Origin: WRAI01 sp031549605 | Lineage (GTDB): Bacteria > Bacillota > Clostridia > Oscillospirales > UBA929 | NCBI GenBank assembly: GCA_031549605.1 | Contig: JAVBPM010000021.1 | Location: 1-29,996 of the forward strand | Direction of reading: 5' to 3' | DNA length: 29,996 bases | In this document: piece after piece, positions 1 through 6,102 of the stretch | Layout: every line of letters starts with the position of its first letter | How positions within the stretch are numbered: position 1 is the stretch's first letter | The notes under the pieces: model-generated | The model's input: the letters and a program-made list of their open reading frames with translations, nothing else | Told to the model about the DNA's origin: nothing | The model's database searches: none | Position numbers and translations under genes: made by a program

Positions 1-5
1 GTCCA

Positions 6-14
6 TGGTATAGT
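6..14 (+). promoter_or_regulatory. Extended -10 promoter element for the rplU operon
   Basis: TGgTATAGT at 6-14 matches an extended -10 box (TGnTATAAT) with five of six core positions. Any -35 box would lie before the window, so only half the promoter can be seen. Transcription would start near base 20, giving a 5' UTR of about 100 nt that contains the structured L21 leader. Confidence 0.45.
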
Positions 15-20
15 CTATAA

Positions 21-105
21 GCCGCTTTGAACGGGTTTGCGCCCACTGGCGCGGGTAAGCCGACGCAATTAGCGTTGCACCCTTAGAGCGAGAGTCGATT
101 GATTC
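21..105 (+). promoter_or_regulatory. L21-leader-like structured 5' UTR
   Basis: The stretch between the -10 box and rplU has no reading frame but folds well. GCGCC 39-43 pairs with GGCGC 48-52 around CACT. CGACGC 61-66 pairs with GCGTTG 72-77 around AATTA. GGGT 33-36 can pair with ACCC 79-82 to close both. An L21 leader RNA element is known upstream of rplU in Firmicutes and is thought to mediate autoregulation by ribosomal protein. Position and multi-stem shape fit that family, but I could not run a covariance model. Confidence 0.5.
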
Positions 106-119
106 AAAGGAGAGAGTTC

Positions 120-431
120 ATGAAAGCCATTATCGTAACCGGCGGAAAGCAGTTCACAGTCAGCGAAGGCGACATCATCTACATCGAAAAGCTGCCCGAC
201 GAGGAAGGCGCTGGCGTCACGTTCGACACCGTGCTGGCCATTATCGACGGCGACAGCATCACCACCGGAACCCCCGCCGTGAGCGGCGCGAAGGTTGCCG
301 GCAAGCTGCTCAAGACCGGCCGTGCCAAAAAAGTTATCGTTTATAAGATGCACCCCAAGAAGGGCTATCGCCGCAAACAGGGCCATCGCCAGAGCTACTC
401 CAAGGTGCAGATCGAAACCATCACCCCGTGA
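120..431 (+). CDS. rplU: 50S ribosomal protein L21
   Basis: 103-residue ribosomal protein bL21, which binds 23S rRNA in the large subunit. The protein begins MKAIIVTGGKQF and has the C-terminal basic signature (YKMHPKKGYRRKQGHRQ, about residues 77-93) typical of the family; the length is normal. The start is ATG 120, preceded by AAAGGAG about 8 nt upstream. A longer open frame begins at 99 but would add residues not found in L21 and would run through the ribosome binding site. The stop codon overlaps the GTG start of prp, so the two are translationally coupled. Confidence 0.97.
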   Translation: MKAIIVTGGKQFTVSEGDIIYIEKLPDEEGAGVTFDTVLAIIDGDSITTGTPAVSGAKVAGKLLKTGRAKKVIVYKMHPKKGYRRKQGHRQSYSKVQIETITP

Positions 432-760
432 CCACCATCACGCTGATGCGACGCGGCAAACACCTTGTCGGCGTATCGGTTGAAGGTCACAGCGGCTATG
501 CCGAGGCGGGCCACGACGTTGTCTGCGCCGCCGTCAGCGCCGCCGTTCAGCTGCTGGAGTGCCAACTGGCCGACCAGCTGAACATTCAGCTCACCACCCA
601 CGTCAGCGAGCCCGACGCCGCCATCAAGCTGGGCATAAAGCAGGCCGCCGACGTTGACAAAGCGCAGCCGCCGCTTCGTGCGTTTGCACAGGTGGCACGC
701 CAATGGGTCACACAATACCCGTCACACCTGACGGTACAGGAGGTAACACTTGATGCTTAA
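428..760 (+). CDS. prp: Ribosomal-processing cysteine protease Prp
   Basis: 110-residue Prp (YsxB-type) cysteine protease. In Firmicutes it removes the N-terminal extension of ribosomal protein L27, which is needed for functional ribosomes. The family signature is present: GHSGYAE around His21 and DVVCAAVSA with Cys33, the expected catalytic His/Cys pair about 12 residues apart. The GTG start at 428 overlaps the rplU stop, and the 3' end overlaps rpmA by 8 bp, so enzyme and substrate are made from one coupled mRNA. The substrate motif is visible in the next gene. Prp is found between rplU and rpmA in bacteria that carry the L27 extension, so this gene supports the Firmicute assignment. Confidence 0.95.
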   Translation: MTTITLMRRGKHLVGVSVEGHSGYAEAGHDVVCAAVSAAVQLLECQLADQLNIQLTTHVSEPDAAIKLGIKQAADVDKAQPPLRAFAQVARQWVTQYPSHLTVQEVTLDA

Positions 761-1031
761 CATGACATTACAGTTCTTCGCCCACAAAAAGGGCGTTGGC
801 TCGACCCGTAACGGTCGCGATTCCGAATCCAAGCGTCTGGGCCCCAAGCGCGCTGACGGCCAGCTGGTCGTGGCGGGCAACATTCTCGTGCGCCAGCGCG
901 GTACCCACATCCACCCCGGCACCAACGTCGGCATTGGCAGCGACGATACGCTGTTTGCCCTCGCGGCCGGTCGCGTGCGCTTTGAGCGCATGGGCCGCGA
1001 CCGCAAAAAAGTGTCGGTCTACGCCGAGTAA
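753..1031 (+). CDS. rpmA: 50S ribosomal protein L27 with cleavable N-terminal extension
   Basis: 92-residue bL27 precursor. Mature L27 has an N-terminal tail reaching the peptidyl-transferase centre. The protein starts MLNMTLQFFAHKKG. Residues 1-9 are the Firmicute extension, with the Prp cleavage site expected between Phe9 and Ala10, matching the numbering in Staphylococcus aureus L27. The core motif GVGSTRNGRDS and the C-terminal FERMGRDRKKVSVY segment are intact. ATG 753 was preferred over the adjacent in-frame TTG 750 because it lies 9 nt behind AGGAGG (738-743) and gives the standard extension length. It overlaps the end of prp by 8 bp. Confidence 0.97.
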   Translation: MLNMTLQFFAHKKGVGSTRNGRDSESKRLGPKRADGQLVVAGNILVRQRGTHIHPGTNVGIGSDDTLFALAAGRVRFERMGRDRKKVSVYAE

Positions 1032-1074
1032 GAGACTACAAACAAGTCATTACGCAACCGCTTGGTGGATAGTC

Positions 1075-1095
1075 GGTGCAGGGTTTCCCTGCACC
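1075..1095 (+). promoter_or_regulatory. Perfect 9-bp hairpin between rpmA and obg
   Basis: GGTGCAGGG (1075-1083) and CCCTGCACC (1087-1095) form a perfect 9-bp stem with a TTT loop in the 121-nt gap after rpmA. No U-tract follows directly. About 15 nt later there is a short GC-rich segment and a run of five T (near 1113-1118) that might form a weak terminator. It could be an attenuator or an mRNA processing/stability element that lowers obg expression relative to the ribosomal proteins. Confidence 0.5.
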
Positions 1096-1152
1096 CAAAC
1101 GAAACGCCGGGCGGTTTTTGTATGCCATTCTGCCGGTGAGGATTTATAAGTT

Positions 1153-2421
1153 ATGTTTATAGACAAAGTGCAAATTACAGTCAAAGCGGGTCGTGGCGGC
1201 GACGGCGTCGTCAGCTTCCGGCGCGAAAAATGCGTCGCGTCGGGCGGCCCCGACGGCGGCGACGGTGGCCGGGGCGGCCACGTCGTGGTCGAGGTCGACA
1301 AACGGCTGACCACGCTGCGCGACATCCAGTACAAGCGCACCTATGCCGCCGCCGACGGCGCCAAGGGCGCTGGCCGCAAGTTTACCGGCGCCAACGGCGC
1401 CGACTTTGTCGTGCGCGTGCCGCGCGGCACCGTTGTGCGCGAGGCCGACACCGGGCTGGTTATTCAGGACATGAGCCTGTGCGACTCGTTTGTGCTGGCC
1501 AAGGGCGGTCGTGGCGGCTGGGGCAACAAGCACTTTGCCACGCCGACACGTCAAGCGCCGCGCTTTGCCAAGGCGGGTCTGCCCGGGCAGGAGGCCGGCA
1601 TCGTGCTGGAGCTGAAAATGCTGGCCGATGTGGGACTGGTCGGCTTTCCCAACGTCGGCAAGTCAACGCTGCTGTCGGTGGTATCGGCGGCGCGTCCCAA
1701 GATTGCCAACTACCACTTCACCACACTGACGCCGCACCTCGGCGTTGTGCAGGTCGGCCTTGAGCGCAGCTTTGTCGTCGCCGACATTCCCGGTTTGATT
1801 GGGGGCGCTGCCGACGGGCAAGGCCTCGGTCACGACTTTTTGCGCCATGTCGACCGCTGCCGCGCGCTCATTCACGTCATCGACGTGTCGGGTAGCGAGG
1901 GTCGCGACCCCATAGAGGACTACCACGCCATCATGAAAGAGCTGGCCGCCTTTGACCCCGAGCTGGCCAAACGACCGCAGCTGGTGGCCGCCAACAAGAG
2001 CGACTTGTTGCCCGACGGCGTGCCTGAGGCGTTCACCAAGGCCATGGAAGCGCTGGGTCACAAAGTCTTTGTCATCAGCGCCGCGACACGCAACGGCGTC
2101 GACGCACTGGTCAATGCCACAGCCGCGCTGCTTGAATCGCTGCCGCCGATCGCCGTGTACGAGAGCGAGACGCAGCTCAAACAGGTCGAGCTGGGCACGC
2201 CCGACGACACCGTTGTCGAGCAGCAGGAGGACACCTGGCTGCTCAGCGGCAAGTGGCTGTCGCATTTGGTGGCCAACATTAACTTCAGTGACTACGAGTC
2301 GAGGATGTACTTCGACCGCACGCTGCACAAGGTGGGGCTGTACGAACGACTGGAGGCTCTGGGCGTTCAAGAGGGCGACACCATCAGCATCTACGATATA
2401 GAGTTTATCTACGAAAAATAA
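1153..2421 (+). CDS. obg: GTPase Obg/CgtA, ribosome assembly
   Basis: 422-residue Obg GTPase, which binds the 50S subunit and links late ribosome assembly to GTP/(p)ppGpp levels. Three domains are visible: a glycine-rich Obg fold (about 1-157, with repeated GGxGG segments), a G domain (about 158-330) and a C-terminal OCT domain (about 345-422, ending IYDIEFIYEK). In the G domain, G1 is GFPNVGKS (164-171), G3 is DIPGL (211-215), G4 is NKSD and G5 is SAAT. Switch II reads DIPGLIGGA, where the family normally has DIPGLIEGA, so Gly217 replaces a conserved Glu. The start is ATG 1153 with a modest GAGGA about 10 nt upstream. It follows rpmA as in most bacteria. Confidence 0.97.
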   Translation: MFIDKVQITVKAGRGGDGVVSFRREKCVASGGPDGGDGGRGGHVVVEVDKRLTTLRDIQYKRTYAAADGAKGAGRKFTGANGADFVVRVPRGTVVREADTGLVIQDMSLCDSFVLAKGGRGGWGNKHFATPTRQAPRFAKAGLPGQEAGIVLELKMLADVGLVGFPNVGKSTLLSVVSAARPKIANYHFTTLTPHLGVVQVGLERSFVVADIPGLIGGAADGQGLGHDFLRHVDRCRALIHVIDVSGSEGRDPIEDYHAIMKELAAFDPELAKRPQLVAANKSDLLPDGVPEAFTKAMEALGHKVFVISAATRNGVDALVNATAALLESLPPIAVYESETQLKQVELGTPDDTVVEQQEDTWLLSGKWLSHLVANINFSDYESRMYFDRTLHKVGLYERLEALGVQEGDTISIYDIEFIYEK

Positions 2422-2440
2422 AGAAAAGGAGGCTAACGTC

Positions 2441-3163
2441 ATGTCCGGTCACTCGAAATGGAAAAATATCGCGCACAAGAAGGGCAAAACCGACGCGCAG
2501 CGCGCCAAAATCTTTACCAAGCTGTCGCGAGAAATTATCATTGCTGTCAAAGAAGGTGGCCCCGACCCCGCCTCCAATTCCAAGCTACGCGACGTCGTCG
2601 CCAAGGCGCGCACTAACAATGTGCCCAACGACAACATCCACCGCGTCATTCAGCGCGCCGCCGGCAGTCAGGATAGCGCCAACTACGAGGCCATTACCTA
2701 CGAAGGCTACGGCCCCGCCGGTGTCGCCGTGATTGTCGAGACGCTGACCGACAACCGCGTCCGTACCGTGGGCGAGGTGCGCCATTATTTCGATAAATTT
2801 GGCGGCAACATGGGCGCTGCTGGCTGTGTGTCGTGGTCGTTTGACACCAAGGGCATGATTGTCGTCGAGCGCGAGGGCGTCGACGAGGACAGCTTGATGC
2901 TGGCGGCGCTTGACGCCGGTGCCAGCGACTTTGAATCGGCCGACGAGGTCTTTGAAATCACCACCGAGCCTGACACGCTGGGCACGGTTCGCGAAGCGCT
3001 GGACAAGGCGGGCTACACCTACGTCAGCGCGCAAATCGAAAAAATTCCGCAGACCACGGTCAGCTTGACCGAGGAAAGCGACGTCGTCAAAATGCGCCGG
3101 CTGCTCGACGCGCTGGAGGACAACGACGACGTGCAGGACGTTTACCACAACTGGGAGGAATAG
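2441..3163 (+). CDS. yebC: YebC/PmpR family protein (TACO1-like)
   Basis: 240-residue YebC-family protein. It begins MSGHSKWKNIAHKKGKTDAQR, the family's hallmark N-terminus, and runs full length through three domains (about 1-75, 76-130 with a central insertion, and to 240). Members were first described as transcription regulators. Recent work links several of them, like mitochondrial TACO1, to relieving ribosome stalling at proline stretches; which role applies here cannot be read from sequence. ATG 2441 has AAAGGAGG 8 nt upstream and lies 19 nt after obg, so it is in the same operon. A location in a ribosome-assembly operon fits the translation role. Confidence 0.93.
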   Translation: MSGHSKWKNIAHKKGKTDAQRAKIFTKLSREIIIAVKEGGPDPASNSKLRDVVAKARTNNVPNDNIHRVIQRAAGSQDSANYEAITYEGYGPAGVAVIVETLTDNRVRTVGEVRHYFDKFGGNMGAAGCVSWSFDTKGMIVVEREGVDEDSLMLAALDAGASDFESADEVFEITTEPDTLGTVREALDKAGYTYVSAQIEKIPQTTVSLTEESDVVKMRRLLDALEDNDDVQDVYHNWEE

Positions 3164-3172
3164 ACCCTTTTT

Positions 3173-3211
3173 CCTCCCTGCCTAAATATGATTGCCTTCT
3201 AAGGCGGGAGG
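3173..3211 (+). promoter_or_regulatory. Hairpin sequestering the ribosome binding site of the ABC-DUF1854 module
   Basis: CCTCCC (3173-3178) plus GCCT (3180-3183) pair with AGGC (3202-3205) plus GGGAGG (3206-3211), a 10-bp stem with one bulged T at 3179. The GGGAGG strand is the Shine-Dalgarno of the gene starting at 3216. A shorter competing hairpin, GCCT 3194-3197 with AGGC 3202-3205, would open the long stem. The two structures are mutually exclusive, as in a translational switch. No ligand or regulator is known and no energy was computed. Confidence 0.45.
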
Positions 3212-3215
3212 TTTT

Positions 3216-5513
3216 ATGAACGAGGTTCCTTCGTCCATCTGGCGCGCGCTGGAAACCGCGGGGCTTTCAAAACAAGCGGTCATCCGACAGGCGCACGCCG
3301 ATATGAACGCCGATTGCCAATACCAAGACTATTTTCTATTTCTAACACAGACACAGGTGGCCGTCGTCACCTGTGCTATTAGCGCGCGCGCTATGGTGTT
3401 TGCCGGGTATCCGGCCGCCGCGGCACTGGCGCCGACCGTTGAGCGCGTTGACATCTACGACATCGCGCAGCTGTCCGACCCGGAACTCAACAACCTGGTC
3501 AGCGGCGGCGAGCTGCTGGTCAAGGTCGACGGGCAGCTCAAGCCGCTCTGCTGCATGACCAACACGCGCAAAAGCCAGTGCGCCGCGCTGGTCAGCGCGC
3601 TGGAAAAGCGGTGCAAGGGCGAGCCGCTGCCCGACCGCGAGGACAACGAGGAGCGCTTCTGCCCCATGTGCGGCACCGCCTACCCCGAGGAGGGACGCTC
3701 GGTATGCCTGCAGTGTGTCAATCGCAGCTCGCTGTTTGTGCGCACACTGGGCTACTTCAAACCGTACAAACGCCGTTTTATCGGCCTTTTCTTCTGCGTG
3801 TTGGGCATGGCTGTGCTCAACATCACCTTTCCCTATCTGGCGGGCAACGTGCTATACGACAAGGTGCTGGCGCGCGACGAAGGCTTTGCGCGCGCGGTCG
3901 GTGTCAGCAGCCCGTACACACAGCTGGCGCTGCTCGTGCTGTCGATGGTGGCCATACGCACCATATCGCAGCTGCTGTTTGTCATCCAAGGGCGCGTCAC
4001 GGCCAAAATCGTGCCCTATGTGGTGCAGAGCATCAAGTGTAAGACCTTTGCCGCGCTGGAAAAACTGTCCATCTCCTTTTTTGCCAAGCGGCAGACGGGT
4101 GGGCTGATGACGCGCGTGCTGGAGGACGCCGAGCAGGTGGCCGGCTTTTTTATCGACGGCCTGCCGCAGCTGTTTATCCACGGGCTGACCATTCTTGCCT
4201 CCTGTGGTTTTATGCTGGCCATCAACTGGAAGCTGGGTCTGGCCACCATCGCCGTGCTGCCGCTGCTGCTGTTGATCCACCTCTGGCTGGGCCCGATTTT
4301 CTGGAACATGGTGGGTCGTCGTCACCGCGCCCGCCGTGCGCTGACCAGTCAGGTCAATGACAACATCACCGGCGCGCGCGTGGTCAAGGCTTTTGGCCAG
4401 CAGGACACCGAGATGAACCGCTTTGCCAAGACTAATAACCGCCTGCGCGGCGCCGAGCTGTCACTGGTCAAGGTCGACTCGCTGTACACCGCGTTCTACA
4501 TCGCCTGTCATGCCATTGTAACTGTCACCATCTGGAGCGTTGGCTCGCTGCTGGTGCTGAAAAAGCAGCCCGATATCTCCTTTGGCGTATTGATTACCTT
4601 TGTCAACTACGGCGCCATGCTGGGCGGGCCGCTGGAGTTCATGAGCTATGTCGTGCGCTGGTGGGCCGACAGCATGAACGGTGCCGCGCGCATTTTTGAA
4701 ATCATCGACCACCAGCCCGACGTTGTCGAGTCGTTTAACCCCGTACCCATGAAGCAGATGCAGGGCAGCGTTGAACTGAAAAACGTCACCTTTGGCTACA
4801 ACCCGCACACCAGCGTGCTGAAAAACGTCAGCCTCAAGGTCAAGGCGGGTCAGGTGCTGGGCGTGGTGGGCAAGTCGGGCGCGGGCAAGTCGACGCTGGT
4901 CAATCTCATCAGCCGCCTGTACGATGCCTCTGAGGGCGAAGTGCTCATCGATGGCGTCAATGTCAAACAGCTCGCCTTTGCCGACCTGCGCCGTCAGGTG
5001 GCTATGGTCAGTCAGGAGACCTACATATTCATCGGCACGATTGCAGAAAACATCGCCTACGGCTGTCCCGACGCCACGCATGAGCAAATCGTGCGCGCCG
5101 CGCAGATTGCCAGCGCCCACGACTTCATTGTCAAGTGCCCTGACGGCTACGACACGCTGGTCGGCGCCGGATTGCGCGATTTGTCGGGCGGCGAGCGGCA
5201 GCGCATTTCCATCGCGCGCGCCGTGCTGGCCAACCCGCGCATTCTCATTCTCGATGAGGCGACGGCGGCCATGGACACCGAGACCGAGCGCAACATTCAA
5301 AATGCCATCGACGCGCTGATAGTCGGCCGCACGGCCATTTCCATCGCCCACCGGCTGTCCACACTGCGCAACGCCGACAGCCTAGTGGTGCTGGAGGACG
5401 GCAAAATCGTCGAACAGGGCACACACATAGAACTAATTAAACAAAAAGGCACCTATTACACGCTGGTGCAGTTACAAAACAAAGCGCTGGCCATGCGCGA
5501 GATGGGTGGTTGA
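3216..5513 (+). CDS. ABC transporter half (TMD-NBD) with N-terminal soluble domain and zinc ribbon, DUF1854-associated
   Basis: 765-residue exporter-type ABC protein. Residues 1-145 form a soluble domain of unclear fold. Cys149, Cys152, Cys164 and Cys167 make a CxxC-x11-CxxC zinc ribbon. A six-helix type I exporter domain follows (about 185-480), then the ATPase domain: Walker A GKSGAGKST (552-560), signature LSGGERQ (656-662), Walker B ILILDEA (676-682, catalytic Glu681) and H-loop His712. All ATPase motifs are intact; the D-loop reads AAMD instead of the usual S(A/S)LD. ATG 3216 with GGGAGG 5 nt upstream was chosen over a TTG at 3192. It precedes a DUF1854 gene and a second ABC half, so a heterodimer is likely. 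The substrate is unknown. Related proteins are annotated near cyanophycin genes in other bacteria (from memory). Confidence 0.88.
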   Translation: MNEVPSSIWRALETAGLSKQAVIRQAHADMNADCQYQDYFLFLTQTQVAVVTCAISARAMVFAGYPAAAALAPTVERVDIYDIAQLSDPELNNLVSGGELLVKVDGQLKPLCCMTNTRKSQCAALVSALEKRCKGEPLPDREDNEERFCPMCGTAYPEEGRSVCLQCVNRSSLFVRTLGYFKPYKRRFIGLFFCVLGMAVLNITFPYLAGNVLYDKVLARDEGFARAVGVSSPYTQLALLVLSMVAIRTISQLLFVIQGRVTAKIVPYVVQSIKCKTFAALEKLSISFFAKRQTGGLMTRVLEDAEQVAGFFIDGLPQLFIHGLTILASCGFMLAINWKLGLATIAVLPLLLLIHLWLGPIFWNMVGRRHRARRALTSQVNDNITGARVVKAFGQQDTEMNRFAKTNNRLRGAELSLVKVDSLYTAFYIACHAIVTVTIWSVGSLLVLKKQPDISFGVLITFVNYGAMLGGPLEFMSYVVRWWADSMNGAARIFEIIDHQPDVVESFNPVPMKQMQGSVELKNVTFGYNPHTSVLKNVSLKVKAGQVLGVVGKSGAGKSTLVNLISRLYDASEGEVLIDGVNVKQLAFADLRRQVAMVSQETYIFIGTIAENIAYGCPDATHEQIVRAAQIASAHDFIVKCPDGYDTLVGAGLRDLSGGERQRISIARAVLANPRILILDEATAAMDTETERNIQNAIDALIVGRTAISIAHRLSTLRNADSLVVLEDGKIVEQGTHIELIKQKGTYYTLVQLQNKALAMREMGG

Positions 5514-5518
5514 GTCCA

Positions 5519-6094
5519 ATGGCAGAATTTAAAAATACCCTGACGGTCGACAAGGCCGAGCAGGACCGCGTGGTGGCCGAGCAGCAGAAGAAGGTCGAGG
5601 AGCTGCTGTCGGTGCGCTATCTCACGCCCGAAACTGCGACTTTTGCACGCACCGACGGCGGCTTTGTGGCACTCACTTTGACCGGGGACGAGCGGTACGA
5701 CCGCGTCAACTTTTACCGCGCCTTTCCCTTCAGCAGCCCCGACACCTACATTTCGGTGCGCGAGCCCGACACAAAGGCGCGCGAGATTGGCCTGATCGAG
5801 CGGCTGGCTCTTTTTCCCGAGCCGGTTGTCGCCATCATCAACGAGCAGATGAATCTGCGCTATTTTACGCCCATCATCACGCGTGTCTTTGACCTCAAGC
5901 TGGAATACGGCTACGCCTATTGGGACGTCATGACCGACCGCGGCGCCTGCCAGTTTTCCATGAACAGCGGCTCGATTCCGCACCTGTCCGAGTGTCGGCT
6001 GCTGATTAGCGACGTCGACGGCAACCGCTTTGAAATTCCCGACTTTACCAAGCTGCCCCAGAAAGATATTAAGAAGATGGATATGTTTTTATAG
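5519..6094 (+). CDS. DUF1854 domain protein, ABC transporter partner
   Basis: 191-residue soluble protein matching what I know of DUF1854: RAFPFSSPDTYISV (67-80), EIGLI (89-93), RYFTPIITRV (114-123), YAYWDVMTDRG (132-142) and LLISDVDGNRFEIPD (161-175). A charged helical N-terminus (about 10-30) precedes the domain. There is no signal peptide or membrane helix, so it should be cytoplasmic. DUF1854 occurs beside, or fused to, ABC transporters and has no established function; a role in substrate binding or delivery has been guessed. ATG 5519 lies 5 nt after the upstream stop with GGGTGG about 8 nt before it; TTG 5510 is an alternative. The gene sits between the two ABC halves and ends inside the ribosome binding site of the second, implying tight co-expression. 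Confidence 0.85.
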   Translation: MAEFKNTLTVDKAEQDRVVAEQQKKVEELLSVRYLTPETATFARTDGGFVALTLTGDERYDRVNFYRAFPFSSPDTYISVREPDTKAREIGLIERLALFPEPVVAIINEQMNLRYFTPIITRVFDLKLEYGYAYWDVMTDRGACQFSMNSGSIPHLSECRLLISDVDGNRFEIPDFTKLPQKDIKKMDMFL

Positions 6095-6102
6095 GAGGCG
6101 CC

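Noticed and set aside
3192..3215. TTG start for the first ABC protein
   Set aside because: It has no ribosome binding site, while ATG 3216 has GGGAGG at the right distance.
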